Assembly (NCBI RefSeq): GCF_003254545.1
Contig: NZ_QJRH01000072.1
Span: 310,001 to 374,000, forward strand
From: Flavobacterium tistrianum
GTDB lineage: Bacteria; Bacteroidota; Bacteroidia; Flavobacteriales; Flavobacteriaceae
Length of the DNA stretch: 64,000 nucleotides
Reading direction: 5' to 3'
Shown here: positions 1-8,831 of the stretch, in pieces
Layout of the letters: every line of letters starts with the position of its first letter
Position numbering within the stretch: position 1 is the stretch's first letter
The notes under the pieces: model-generated
What the model was told of the DNA's origin: nothing
Database searches by the model: none
What the model saw: the letters and a program-made list of their open reading frames with translations, nothing else
Translations under genes and position numbers: made by a program

Positions 1-57
1 TTGACTATTAACAAATTGAATGCAACTTAGCAATAAAAAAACAAGTGACTTTTTCAT
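1..57 (-). CDS. Partial gene, signal-peptide start of an exported protein
   Basis: Only the first 19 codons are inside the window; the gene runs off the left edge. The reading begins MKKSLVFLLLSCIQFVNSQ, a Lys-Lys start, a hydrophobic core and a plausible cleavage before the final Gln. LLSC could also be a lipobox. It lies 41 bp downstream of the ammonia-lyase on the same strand, so it is probably the next gene of the same operon. In flexirubin/aryl-polyene clusters such a position is often taken by a LolA-like carrier protein, but nothing visible here proves that. Confidence 0.55.
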   Translation of the reverse strand, partial: MKKSLVFLLLSCIQFVNSQ

Positions 58-97
58 GATTTTAAGATTCAATATTAATACTGTGAAATAAAGATTT

Positions 98-1621
98 TTA
101 ACTGTTGATCAAATAATCTTTTACTTTTTGAACAAAAGGATACATTACTTGATCTTCCTTAAATTCTGGAATTATATTTCTGATATCGTCATACCATTTT
201 TTAGTTGTAGATGAAATTTGATCTTTCTGTCCTAAATAATCAATTGCCTGAACAATTGTAATTAATTCTATAGCTAAAACTTCGAATGAGTTTTCGATAA
301 CTTTTGATGTAATAACCGCAGCATTGGTTCCCATACTTACAATGTCTTGATTGTCATTGTTGTTTGGAATACTATGCACATACATTGGGTTTGATAACAT
401 TTGGTTTTCGGCAGTTGTTGAAGTTGCGACGAACTGAACGCCCTGCATTCCGAAATTAAAACCTAAAGTTCCTAGGTTTACGAATGGAGGAAGAATTTCG
501 TTGATTTTAGAGTTCAATAAATAATTCAATTGACGTTCTGCCAACATTGTTAATTTCGTAATAACGATTTTCAGTTTATCCATTTCTAGCGAAATATAAT
601 CTCCGTGGAAATTTCCGCCGTGGTAAACGTGTTTGTTTTTTACGTCTATAATTGGGTTGTCGTTTGCCGAGTTAAATTCGTCTTCTAGAATAGAAGAAAC
701 ATTATTAATAGTTTCTAAAACTGGCCCAAGAATTTGAGGAACACAACGTAATGAATAATATTCCTGAACTTTTTCTTTGAAGATTTCTTCGGTATTTTCA
801 CCAGAATATAAATGGTCTTCTCTTTTACGGATCAAAGTACTGTCAGAAAGATTTTGTCTCATTCTTTCAGCAACTTCCTGCTGTCCTTTATGACGTTTTG
901 TTTGGTTTAATTCTTCTGAGAAATGATCATCATAAGCTTGAACCAATTCGTTAATTGCACAAGAAGCTTTTAATGACCAGTCTAATAATTTTTTTGCATA
1001 ATGAACATTTACCACTCCAATTCCTGTCATTACAGAAGTTCCGTTGATTAACGCTAGACCTTCTCTAATTTCTACTTGAATTGGTTTTAACCCTTCGATT
1101 TCGAAAACCTCTGCAGTTGCGCGTCTTTCACCTTTATAAAATACTTCGCCTTCGCCAATTAAAACCAAAGCTAAATGTGATAGCTGTACCAAGTCTCCGC
1201 TGGCACCAACACCACCGTGTTCAAAAATTAAAGGCGTAATATCTCTATTGATTAATTCTGCCATTAAATGAACAACAGAAGAATGAACTCCTGAATTTCC
1301 TAAAGAAAGTGTATTTAATCGAGCTAAAATTGCTGCCTTTGCGCACTCAGCGTTTAAAGGTTTTCCAGTTCCAGAAGAGTGGCTTCTGATTAAATTGTAT
1401 TGCAATTGAATTTGATCTGACTCCTTAATTCTATATTGAGCCATTGGACCAAATCCTGTATTTACTCCGTAGATTACTTTGTTTCCTGAGAATTCTTTTA
1501 AGAAATTAAAACTTTCGTTTACTCGATTTAAGACCACATCGCTTATGGCAACTTTGTTTTTTCCAAAGATTATGGCTTCAAATTCTGCTAAACTTAGATA
1601 TTCATTTATTGTATTCATCAA
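98..1621 (-). CDS. Aromatic amino-acid ammonia-lyase, probably tyrosine ammonia-lyase of pigment synthesis
   Basis: The 507-residue protein belongs to the MIO-dependent histidine/tyrosine ammonia-lyase family. The cofactor-forming Ala-Ser-Gly triad lies at residues 140-142 within HGGVGASGDLVQLSH. YGVNTGFGP near residue 51, NGTSVMTG, and the C-terminal NNNDNQD are further family signatures. It deaminates an aromatic amino acid; from memory the sequence is very close to the characterised tyrosine ammonia-lyase of F. johnsoniae (506 residues), which makes p-coumarate as the starter unit of flexirubin. The RSH motif near residue 80 alone does not separate histidine from tyrosine lyases, so substrate rests on that resemblance and on the divergently transcribed halogenase-like gene. 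Two Met codons open the frame; the second matches the F. johnsoniae start. Confidence 0.88.
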   Translation of the reverse strand: MMNTINEYLSLAEFEAIIFGKNKVAISDVVLNRVNESFNFLKEFSGNKVIYGVNTGFGPMAQYRIKESDQIQLQYNLIRSHSSGTGKPLNAECAKAAILARLNTLSLGNSGVHSSVVHLMAELINRDITPLIFEHGGVGASGDLVQLSHLALVLIGEGEVFYKGERRATAEVFEIEGLKPIQVEIREGLALINGTSVMTGIGVVNVHYAKKLLDWSLKASCAINELVQAYDDHFSEELNQTKRHKGQQEVAERMRQNLSDSTLIRKREDHLYSGENTEEIFKEKVQEYYSLRCVPQILGPVLETINNVSSILEDEFNSANDNPIIDVKNKHVYHGGNFHGDYISLEMDKLKIVITKLTMLAERQLNYLLNSKINEILPPFVNLGTLGFNFGMQGVQFVATSTTAENQMLSNPMYVHSIPNNNDNQDIVSMGTNAAVITSKVIENSFEVLAIELITIVQAIDYLGQKDQISSTTKKWYDDIRNIIPEFKEDQVMYPFVQKVKDYLINS

Positions 1622-1719
1622 ATCGATTTTGGTTGTGCTAATTTAATTTTATTTATCAAAATAAATGTAGTTATTTTGATGATGGCAAATGTAGGTTAAT
1701 TAATGATAATAATTCTAAT

Positions 1720-2970
1720 ATGACAAAGGAGTTTGTTGATGTTTTAGTGATTGGTGCAGGACCGTCTGGATGTGTTTCGGCATCGTATCTTTTTAAGAAC
1801 AACGTAAAGGTTAAAGTTGTAGAAAAAACGAAGTTTCCGAGACTTGTTGTTGGCGAAAGCCTTATTCCGCGCGTGATGGACCATTTTGCTGAGGCAGAAT
1901 TGTTTGACGCCCTTGACGCGATGAACTTTGAAAAAAAATTAGGCGCTCGTTTTATTAGAGGCGAAGAAATCTGCAATTTTGATTTCAGTGTAAAATTTGG
2001 AGAAGGCTGGGACTGGACTTGGCAGGTTCCAAGAGCTGATTTTGACAATACAATGGCTCAAGAAGTGATAAGAAAAGGTATCGACCTAGAATTTGAAACA
2101 GAAGTTCTGGAAGTTTCTTTTGAAGGGAAAAATTCAAAAACTATTGTAAAAGATAAAGATGGAAATTTAAAAGAAATCCACGCTAAATTTATCATCGACT
2201 CGAGCGGATACGGACGAGTATTGCCAAGACTTTTAGATTTGGATACGCCTTCAAAATTAGATCCGCATTCTTCTATTTTTACGCATGTTAAAGATATTAA
2301 TAGAGAAGAAGGAGTAGAGGGAACCCAAATTTCGTTTGATATTCTAGAAACCGAAGTTTGGCTTTGGGTAATTCCGTTCTCTAACGGAAACACAAGTTTG
2401 GGTGTTGTCGGGCCAACAGATTTTATCAATTCACTTTCTGAAAATAAAGATAATGCTGAGGCGTTGCGAAATGCCATTCAGAAATCAGATTATTATATTA
2501 AAAGATTTGCTGGAACAGAATTTTTATTTGAACCAGTTAAATTAGAAAACTACTCAAGAGCTGTAAAAAGAATGTATGGCGATGGTTTTGCCTTAACAGG
2601 AAACAGTTCTGAATTCTTAGATCCAGTTTTCTCTTCGGGTGTAGCTTTTGCAACCGAATCTGGAATGTTGGCAGCAAAATTATATTTGAAAGAATCACAA
2701 GGAATTCCTGTTGATTGGGAAGTTGAATTTACACAATACATGAAACGCGGAATTGCTGTTTTCACCACTTACGTGCAAGAATGGTATACAGGAAATCTGC
2801 AGACATTATTCTTCCATCAGCCAGAAAATCCAGAAGTAAAAGAAAAAATATGTGCAGTTTTAGCAGGTTATGTTTGGAACGAAGAAAATTCGTTTGTCAA
2901 AAAACATGATCACGTAATAGCTAATATGGCCTATTTATTAAATATGCAAAAAGAACAAAGCCCTGAATAA
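1720..2970 (+). CDS. FAD-dependent oxidoreductase, halogenase-like
   Basis: The 416-residue flavoprotein opens with a dinucleotide-binding loop, GAGPSG at residues 12-17, followed by VGESLIP near 44-50. It keeps the two marks of flavin-dependent halogenases: WLWVIP at 214-219 (WxWxIP pattern) and FEKKLGARF at 70-78, where a Lys just before Gly-Ala fits the catalytic lysine of the phenol/pyrrole halogenases. In the family, FADH2 and oxygen make hypochlorous acid that chlorinates an aromatic ring. It is transcribed away from the ammonia-lyase, and chlorinated flexirubins are known from this group, so ring chlorination of the pigment is a reasonable inference. A non-halogenating monooxygenase role cannot be excluded. 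The stop codon lies in the loop of a terminator. Confidence 0.75.
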   Translation: MTKEFVDVLVIGAGPSGCVSASYLFKNNVKVKVVEKTKFPRLVVGESLIPRVMDHFAEAELFDALDAMNFEKKLGARFIRGEEICNFDFSVKFGEGWDWTWQVPRADFDNTMAQEVIRKGIDLEFETEVLEVSFEGKNSKTIVKDKDGNLKEIHAKFIIDSSGYGRVLPRLLDLDTPSKLDPHSSIFTHVKDINREEGVEGTQISFDILETEVWLWVIPFSNGNTSLGVVGPTDFINSLSENKDNAEALRNAIQKSDYYIKRFAGTEFLFEPVKLENYSRAVKRMYGDGFALTGNSSEFLDPVFSSGVAFATESGMLAAKLYLKESQGIPVDWEVEFTQYMKRGIAVFTTYVQEWYTGNLQTLFFHQPENPEVKEKICAVLAGYVWNEENSFVKKHDHVIANMAYLLNMQKEQSPE

Positions 2971-2985
2971 TCAGGGCTTTTTTTT
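2957..2985. terminator. Bidirectional intrinsic terminator
   Basis: The arms AAAGCCCTGA (2957-2966) and TCAGGGCTTT (2971-2980) pair perfectly around an ATAA loop and are followed by a T run to 2985. It ends the halogenase-like gene, whose stop codon is in the loop. With fewer Ts on the other side it may also serve the convergent gene at 2984-3589. Confidence 0.85.
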
Positions 2986-3589
2986 ATTTATATGCTTTTT
3001 TCGCTATAAGCTTAGACATTGTTTTTGCTGTTTTTGCAAATCCTTCGCCAATTCGGGTTTCATTGTTAAAATTGCTTCCCCATTGGTCTCCTGGAGCCTC
3101 TTCACTGTTAATTTCTAATAAGACGTTTGATTTGTTAGCTGTTTCAACAAATTTTAAATTGGTTGTTACTTTTGCTGGCTGTTTCATAATTCCAGCATCC
3201 CAGCCCGGATAAATCCAAACTGCCTGTACAATTAAAGTATAAGGTGAATTTATTCCTTCTTGAAAATTTAAGTCTTTCTTTTCTTTAGTCAAAACAATAT
3301 TTGCAATTTCCAAAAATTTTGGAGTCCATATTTGGTCTTTTGCCACAATCCATCTTTTTTCCCAAAGATTTCCATTTCCTTTTGCCTTTTCATCTAAATC
3401 TGCTTTGTGCTCTTTTACGTATTGTGCTTCAGACTTTTTCTCCTTCATCATAGTAAAATTACTATAATCAAATACGGTATTGATTTCTTTTTGATCTTTT
3501 AAAAAGTCAAAATTTCCTTGAACAATATTAATGTCCTGAGCAAACATTGCTCCTGAAATAAAGAAGCACGCGATAATTAGTTTTTTCAT
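2984..3589 (-). CDS. Secreted protein of unknown function
   Basis: A 201-residue protein with a clear signal peptide (MKKLIIACFFISGAMFAQ, cleavage after Ala-17). The mature part is rich in Lys, Glu and Asn and has no Cys or repeat. The region VQAVWIYPGWDAGIMKQPAKV and the alternating hydrophobic pattern suggest a compact periplasmic or surface beta domain. I do not recognise a named family. It converges with the halogenase-like gene and is separated from the fucose operon on its right by a terminator, so it is probably a single-gene unit. Confidence 0.7.
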   Translation of the reverse strand: MKKLIIACFFISGAMFAQDINIVQGNFDFLKDQKEINTVFDYSNFTMMKEKKSEAQYVKEHKADLDEKAKGNGNLWEKRWIVAKDQIWTPKFLEIANIVLTKEKKDLNFQEGINSPYTLIVQAVWIYPGWDAGIMKQPAKVTTNLKFVETANKSNVLLEINSEEAPGDQWGSNFNNETRIGEGFAKTAKTMSKLIAKKAYK

Positions 3590-3694
3590 TTTTTTTGGTT
3601 AATTAGGTTTGATTTTTATGCGACTAAAATAATCAAAAGGATGAATATATAATTTATTTTACATTAAAGTTTTAATTTCATTTTGCTTCAAAAC

Positions 3695-3727
3695 AAAAAA
3701 GGATTCCAAAGTTGAAATCCTTTTTTT
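3695..3727 (-). terminator. Terminator of the deoxysugar operon
   Basis: Arms AAAAAAGGATT (3695-3705) and AATCCTTTTTT (3716-3726) lie just past the mutarotase stop at 3749 in the leftward direction. Read on the minus strand the hairpin ends in a T run. Confidence 0.7.
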
Positions 3728-3748
3728 ATCCTTTGAGAAAGTTAGAAG

Positions 3749-4084
3749 TTATAATCCAAAAATCTTATCCATTACAATCCATTTTTGCCCTAGTTTTGCC
3801 CAAGGTAAAGCTTGTTGGAATTTCCACATTAAGGTTTCCCACTCCTTAACTTTCTCGTTTGAAGCGTCGGCTTGGTCTTTCTTTTCAAAAGTAAAATCGG
3901 CATCTGCTTCGATGATCATGAATAATCGGTTTCCAGTGCAATAAATATCCAGAACTTCAATTCCAGAATCTTGAATGCTTTTTTTAATTTCTGGCCAGAC
4001 GTTTTCATGCAGTTTTTTATATTCTGCAATTAAGTCTGCATCATCTTTTAAGTCTAAGGCCAAACAGAATTTTTGCGCTGCCAT
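3749..4084 (-). CDS. L-rhamnose/L-fucose mutarotase family protein
   Basis: The 111-residue protein has the size and signatures of the RhaM/DUF718 family: CLALDLKDD at the start, YKKLHENVWPEI with the catalytic-type His near residue 27, and TLMWKFQQALPWAKLGQKW at the C terminus. Members interconvert the anomers of 6-deoxyhexoses so that the dehydrogenase gets its preferred form. It is the last gene of the leftward operon, 10 bp after the FAH-family hydrolase, which places it in L-fucose or L-rhamnose oxidation. The family does not by itself say which sugar. Confidence 0.88.
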   Translation of the reverse strand: MAAQKFCLALDLKDDADLIAEYKKLHENVWPEIKKSIQDSGIEVLDIYCTGNRLFMIIEADADFTFEKKDQADASNEKVKEWETLMWKFQQALPWAKLGQKWIVMDKIFGL

Positions 4085-4094
4085 AATCTAAAAT

Positions 4095-4949
4095 TTATCC
4101 TTGGTAAGCTACAGCAGTTTGTTTGCTTGTGCCTAAACCTTCAATTCCTAATTCGATTACATCACCAGCTTTAATGTAAATTGGATCTGGTTTAATTCCT
4201 AATCCAACTCCCGGAGGAGTTCCTGTACTAATTACATCGCCAGGAAGCAATGTCATAAACTGGCTTAAATAATGTACTAAAAATGGAATTTTAAAAATCA
4301 AGTTTGAAGTATTACTGTTTTGGAACGTTTTTCCGTTTACAGTAAGCCACATTTTTAGATTATTAACATCACCAACTTCTTCTGGAGTTGCCATAATTGG
4401 CCCAAGCGGAGCAAAAGTGTCGTTTCCTTTTCCTTTAGCCCATTGTCCGCCACGCTCCAATTGGAAAGCTCTTTCGCTATAATCATTCAAAAGGCAATAT
4501 CCAGCGATGTAGTTTGGTGCATCTTCTTCAGAAACATAACTTGCTTTTTTACCTACAACAAATGCCAATTCTACTTCCCAGTCTGTTTTTTCGCTGTTTT
4601 TTGGAATGATCAAATTGTCATTTGGTCCACATAAAGAAGTAGTAGACTTAAAGAAAATAATGGGTTCTGTCGGAATAGCAGCACCAGTTTCTTCACAGTG
4701 ATCTACATAATTTAATCCTATGCAGATAATTTTTGACGGACGCGCAACTGGCGAACCTAAACGAACTGAATCGCTTACTTCTGGAAGAGAGGGATTGCTT
4801 TTTAAAGCTTCTTCTAATTTTGCTAAACCGTCATTTTCAAAAAAAGCTTCGTTGTAATCTGTTACAATAGACGAAACATCGTATCTTTTTTCATTTAGTA
4901 AAACTCCTGGTTTTTCCTTTCCTTCTTCTCCGAATCTAATAAGTTTCAT
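4095..4949 (-). CDS. Fumarylacetoacetate hydrolase family protein, likely 2,4-diketo-3-deoxy-L-fuconate hydrolase
   Basis: The 284-residue protein carries the FAH fold signatures: KIICIGLNYVDHCEE near residue 74, EPIIFFKSTTSLCGP, the metal-binding acidic residues in DWEVELAFVVG, LNDYSERAFQ, and the C-terminal GDVISTGTPPGVG. FAH-family enzymes cleave or hydrate C-C bonds next to ketones using Mg2+. In the oxidative L-fucose pathway a member splits 2,4-diketo-3-deoxy-L-fuconate into pyruvate and lactate. The neighbours (SDR, dehydratase, mutarotase) fit this assignment. It is separated from the upstream SDR by about 250 bp of repeat DNA, so the operon link is an inference from order and strand. 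Confidence 0.82.
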   Translation of the reverse strand: MKLIRFGEEGKEKPGVLLNEKRYDVSSIVTDYNEAFFENDGLAKLEEALKSNPSLPEVSDSVRLGSPVARPSKIICIGLNYVDHCEETGAAIPTEPIIFFKSTTSLCGPNDNLIIPKNSEKTDWEVELAFVVGKKASYVSEEDAPNYIAGYCLLNDYSERAFQLERGGQWAKGKGNDTFAPLGPIMATPEEVGDVNNLKMWLTVNGKTFQNSNTSNLIFKIPFLVHYLSQFMTLLPGDVISTGTPPGVGLGIKPDPIYIKAGDVIELGIEGLGTSKQTAVAYQG

Positions 4950-4975
4950 ATTTTAATTTTTTTAGTAATGTGTAT

Positions 4976-5198
4976 TGTTTTTTTTATCACTCCCGATAGT
5001 TATCGGGATAAAAGATTAAAAGGATTTTTTAAAACTGTGTTTAATTTTTTTTTGCCACGAATTGCACTAATTTTCTCGAATTGGAATTTGTGTAAATTGG
5101 TGAAATTTGTGGCTTAATTTTTTTTGCACGCAGATTTTGCAGATCGAGCAGTTTTTTTTAAATCCTTTTAATCCTTTAAATCTGTGGCAAAATAAAAT
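4976..5198. repeat. Nested inverted-repeat element in the deoxysugar operon
   Basis: This gap holds no gene. It has a palindrome TCCCGATAGTTATCGGGA at 4991-5008 with one central mismatch, and then two nested arm pairs. The outer pair is GATTAAAAGGATTTTTTAAA near 5014 with AAATCCTTTTAATCC near 5159 onward, ending in CTGTGGC near 5183. The inner pair is GCCACGAATTGCAC near 5052 with AAATTTGTGGC near 5105. The same design recurs near 9650 and 60600. Confidence 0.75.
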
Positions 5199-5963
5199 TT
5201 AGTTATTTAATTTAATGAATCCACCATCAATTGGGTAATCTGAACCTGTGATGAAAGACGATTCGTCACTACATAAGAATAACGCTAAAGTTGCGATTTC
5301 TTCCGGTTTTCCCATACGACCGATTGGCTGTGATTGTGATAGTTTTTCAAAGATTTCCACTTCTTTTCCAGGATAATTTTTAGCAATAAATCCATCTACG
5401 AAAGGCGTGTGAACTCTTGCAGGAGAAATAGAATTACATCTGATTTTATCATTCAAATAATCTTTTGCGACCGATAAAGTCATGGCCATAACCGCTCCTT
5501 TTGCAGTAGAATAAGCAAAACGATCAGGAATTCCGACCCAGCAAGCAATTGATGCCAAGTTCAAAATGACGCCTCCGCCAGAGTTTCTTAAAGCAGGAAT
5601 CGAAGCATGAAGACAGTTGTAAACTCCCTTTACGTTTACATTCATGATTTTATCAAAATCAGATTCAGAAGTAGTGTCTACTTTTCCAACGTGAGCAATT
5701 CCCGCATTGTTTACCAATATATTGATATTTCCGATTTTCTCGAAAGCTGATTTTACCTGTTCGTGGTTTGAAACGTCGCATGCATGAGCAAAAACAGTTC
5801 CTCCATTTGATTTAATTTCTTCAACAGTTTCTTTTGCGCTTTCTTCCGTCAATTCTAAAATGTGAACTTCAGCTCCTTGCTTAGCAAATAAAACAGAAAT
5901 CGCTCTCCCAATTCCGCTTCCGCCTCCTGTGATAATTGCTTTTTTATTTTGTAATGAAAACAT
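5199..5963 (-). CDS. SDR oxidoreductase, likely 2-keto-3-deoxy-L-fuconate dehydrogenase
   Basis: A classical short-chain dehydrogenase of 254 residues when started at the Met of MFSLQNKKAIITGGGSGIG. An upstream in-frame start is possible but its extra residues fit no SDR, and it would overlap the next gene. It shows the TGGGSGIG nucleotide-binding loop, NNAG, and the catalytic Ser and YSTAK; the C terminus ends GSDYPIDGG. In the inferred pathway it would oxidise 2-keto-3-deoxy-L-fuconate with NAD+, between the dehydratase and the FAH-family hydrolase that flank it. The start is 32 bp from the upstream dehydratase stop, so the two are probably co-transcribed. Confidence 0.82.
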   Translation of the reverse strand: MFSLQNKKAIITGGGSGIGRAISVLFAKQGAEVHILELTEESAKETVEEIKSNGGTVFAHACDVSNHEQVKSAFEKIGNINILVNNAGIAHVGKVDTTSESDFDKIMNVNVKGVYNCLHASIPALRNSGGGVILNLASIACWVGIPDRFAYSTAKGAVMAMTLSVAKDYLNDKIRCNSISPARVHTPFVDGFIAKNYPGKEVEIFEKLSQSQPIGRMGKPEEIATLALFLCSDESSFITGSDYPIDGGFIKLNN

Positions 5964-5994
5964 ATTATATGTGTTTAATGATTTATTAATTAAA

Positions 5995-7650
5995 TTATAA
6001 AGATACCCCACGTTTCCACGGAATAAAATCGTCTTGGTTTAATTGAACTGCTTTCGGAATAATATCTCCGCTTGCCGCTTTGATGCAATATTCTAAAATT
6101 TCTTCGCCCATTTCTTCAATAGATTTTTCACCACTGATAATTGGTCCGCAGTCAATATCGATAATATCTTTCATTCTGGTTGCCAAAACAGAATTCGTAG
6201 CGACTTTAATTACAGGACAAACCGGATTTCCTGTCGGTGTTCCTAATCCCGTTGTAAACAAAATTAAAGTTGCTCCGGAAGCTGCTTTTCCAGTCGTTGC
6301 TTCTACGTCATTTCCTGGCGTACAAACCAAACTTAATCCTGGTTTTGTAACCAATTCGGTATAATCTAAAACATCAACAACAGGTGAAGTTCCGCCTTTT
6401 TTGGCTGCTCCCGCGCTTTTAATCGCATCTGTAATTAATCCGTCTTTGATGTTTCCTGGAGAAGGATTCATGTGGAAACCTGAACCCACTTTATGAGCAA
6501 GTTCATCATAAGATTCCATTAAATCGATGAATTTTTTAGCGTTTTCTTCTGTGATACATCTGTCAATTAAATTCTGCTCGGCACCACATAATTCTGGGAA
6601 TTCTGCCAAAAGAATTTTTCCGCCTAAAGCCACAACCAAATCAGAAGTATATCCAACCGCAGGGTTTGCAGAAACTCCGCTGAAACCGTCGCTTCCGCCA
6701 CATTTTACACCAATGCATAAATCGCTTAAAGGCGCTTCCGTTCTTTCGTATTGATTGATTTCGATCAAACCTTCAAAAGTTTTTTTGATGGCATTTGTAA
6801 TCAGAACTTCTTCGCTTTCTGTTTGCTGCTGTTCAAAAATAAACAACGGTTTATCAAAATCTGGATTTTGTCTTTTTACATCATTTACAAAATCCTGAAC
6901 TTGCAAATGCTGGCATCCTAAACTCAAAAGTGTGATTCCGCCAACGTTCGGGTGGTTTGCATAAGAAGCCAATAAGGCGCTCAAAGTAGAAGCATCCTGA
7001 CGCGTTCCGCCACAGCCGCCTTGGTGATTTAAGAATTTAATTCCGTCTACATTTTCAAAAACTCGTTTATTTTTTGGAGTTGGATTCAATTCAATATGAA
7101 TATCGTTAATGTCATTTCCGTTCAAATAACCTTCCAATAATTCGTGCGTAAATTGGTTGTATTTATCCGTTACAGCATAACCCAATTGTTTGTGTAAGGC
7201 TTCTTTAATAACATCCAAATTTCTGTTTTCACAAAAAACAGTTGGGATAAAAAGCCAGTAATTGGCCGTTCCAACGCGTCCGTCTTTTCTTTTGTAACCT
7301 TTAAAAGTTCTATTTTCGAATTTTGAAACATCAGGTGCATTCCATTCGTATGAAGCATTTCTGTAAGCGTAAGGATCTGCGGCGTGTTTTAAGTTCTCGG
7401 TCGTCATTAAACTTCCTTTTGCCACATCATTTTGCACTTTTCCAACCAAAACGCCGTACATATTTACTTCTTCTCCCTGCTTCATATCTTGCATGTAGAA
7501 TTTATGTTTGGCTTTGATGAGGTCTTGTAAAACGTAAGTTTCGTTTTCAAAATGAATGGTTTCGCCTTTTTGAAGATCGGTTAAGGCAACCAATACATTA
7601 TCGTCTGGATGCAGTTTTACAACCAGTTTTTTTGTGTTATTCTCAGACAT
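5995..7650 (-). CDS. UxaA-family dehydratase, candidate L-fuconate dehydratase
   Basis: The 551-residue protein is a full-length altronate/galactarate dehydratase family member. An N-terminal SAF-like domain (about 8-90, VKLHPDDNVLVALTDLQKGE) is followed by the iron-dependent catalytic domain with GYKRKDGRVGTANYW, HQGGCGGTRQD, SLGCQHLQ, LCIGVKCGGSDGFSG and PVCPVIKVATNS. The Cys-rich glycine motifs are typical of the metal site. Altronate dehydratase removes water from D-altronate, but no uxaB, uxaC or uronate genes are present here. With the SDR, FAH-family and mutarotase genes next to it, dehydration of L-fuconate (or a related 6-deoxyaldonate) is more likely. It is the first gene of the leftward operon and diverges from the AraC regulator. 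Confidence 0.85.
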   Translation of the reverse strand: MSENNTKKLVVKLHPDDNVLVALTDLQKGETIHFENETYVLQDLIKAKHKFYMQDMKQGEEVNMYGVLVGKVQNDVAKGSLMTTENLKHAADPYAYRNASYEWNAPDVSKFENRTFKGYKRKDGRVGTANYWLFIPTVFCENRNLDVIKEALHKQLGYAVTDKYNQFTHELLEGYLNGNDINDIHIELNPTPKNKRVFENVDGIKFLNHQGGCGGTRQDASTLSALLASYANHPNVGGITLLSLGCQHLQVQDFVNDVKRQNPDFDKPLFIFEQQQTESEEVLITNAIKKTFEGLIEINQYERTEAPLSDLCIGVKCGGSDGFSGVSANPAVGYTSDLVVALGGKILLAEFPELCGAEQNLIDRCITEENAKKFIDLMESYDELAHKVGSGFHMNPSPGNIKDGLITDAIKSAGAAKKGGTSPVVDVLDYTELVTKPGLSLVCTPGNDVEATTGKAASGATLILFTTGLGTPTGNPVCPVIKVATNSVLATRMKDIIDIDCGPIISGEKSIEEMGEEILEYCIKAASGDIIPKAVQLNQDDFIPWKRGVSL

Positions 7651-7822
7651 TGTGTTGTTGTTTTTTTTCTTTTTTTGATGTCACTGCTTTTCATTTTATA
7701 ACATTTTAATCTTCTGATTTTGTATAGAATTCGCGCAGTTAACGAAAAATAAAATTAGGGTTTTTACACATTGGTTAATAGTCCAATATTATCCGTATCT
7801 AATCTTTAATTATCTTTGTGGT

Positions 7823-8686
7823 ATGAAATTGGAACAAACCAAAATAGCGTCTTATCTCAATACAAAAGTTTCGGTGCTCAATCGTATCGAACCTTTTTTT
7901 CAAGCGCCTTTTCATTCACATCCAGAACTGGAGTTGGTGTATGTAAAAGAGAGTTTTGGAAAACGAATTATCGGAAATTCGGTAATGCCTTTTGAGCCTG
8001 GAGATATGGTTTTTTTAGGTTCTGATATTCCGCATGTTTGGCTGAATGATGAAAAATATTATCAGGGAATTGAAGATTTAAGAGCCAATTCAATTGTCGC
8101 ATATTTTCATAAAGATATTTTCGGACCGACTTTTTACGAATTAAAAGAAACTCAAAAAATCAACGAGCTTTTTTTTCAGGCTGGAAAGGGAATTTCGATT
8201 ATTGGAAAAACCAATAAACAAATTGCTAAAAAACTGGAGAAATTGGTTTCTAAAAAAGACTTCGAAGTTATTGTTGGACTTTTTGAGATTTTGTCTATTC
8301 TTTCTGAAAGTCAGGACAAGATTTATATCAATGATGAAATTTATTCTTTGATGCAAAAAGATTCAAAAGTAGATCGTCTTTCGGAGGTTTTTCAATATGT
8401 AAATAAGAATTATAAAAAGAATATTTCCTTAGAAGAAATTGCCGCTGTCGCGAATATGACGCGGACTTCTTTCTGCAGAATGTTTAAAGTAAAAACAAAG
8501 AAAAATTTTGTTGATTATCTGCACGAAATCAGAATTTCGAATGCTTGTAAATTGCTTTTGGAAACTGATAAAAACATGTCTGAAATCGCCTATGCTTGTG
8601 GGTATAAAACAGCTTCCAACTTTAATAAACTATTTAAAAAGTGTAAAGGAATGACGCCTTCAGATTTTAAGAATAGTGCTATATAA
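7823..8686 (+). CDS. AraC-family regulator of the deoxysugar genes
   Basis: The 287-residue protein has an N-terminal cupin-like sensor domain (PFHSHPELELVYV and MPFEPGDMVFLGSDIPHVW) and a C-terminal pair of helix-turn-helix motifs from about residue 190 (NISLEEIAAVANMTRTSFCRMF, MSEIAYACGYKTASNFNKLF). It sits between the divergent dehydratase operon and the convergent SDR, so it most likely controls sugar-dependent expression of both. A TATCTTTG box at 7811-7818 ends only four bases before the ATG, which hints at a very short or absent leader; no well-placed TTG lies upstream of it. Confidence 0.88.
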   Translation: MKLEQTKIASYLNTKVSVLNRIEPFFQAPFHSHPELELVYVKESFGKRIIGNSVMPFEPGDMVFLGSDIPHVWLNDEKYYQGIEDLRANSIVAYFHKDIFGPTFYELKETQKINELFFQAGKGISIIGKTNKQIAKKLEKLVSKKDFEVIVGLFEILSILSESQDKIYINDEIYSLMQKDSKVDRLSEVFQYVNKNYKKNISLEEIAAVANMTRTSFCRMFKVKTKKNFVDYLHEIRISNACKLLLETDKNMSEIAYACGYKTASNFNKLFKKCKGMTPSDFKNSAI

Positions 8687-8699
8687 ATTTTGCTCAATT

Positions 8700-8831
8700 C
8701 GTAAAAAAAAATAGCCACAAATTCACGAATTAAAATGATGAAGTATATTTGTGTGAAATTAGCTTTAATTTCACGAATTATGATTTATAAAAATTCGTGA
8801 ATTCGTGGCGAAAAAAATTGCAAAAAAAAAA
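8700..8831. repeat. Inverted repeat of GCCAC-type intergenic family
   Basis: Between the convergent AraC and SDR genes lie the arms GCCACAAATTCACGAATT (8714-8731) and AATTCGTGAATTCGTGGC (8792-8809). They are reverse complements with one mismatch, separated by about 60 bp. The words CACGAATT and AATTCGTG recur in other gaps of the window. Confidence 0.8.
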
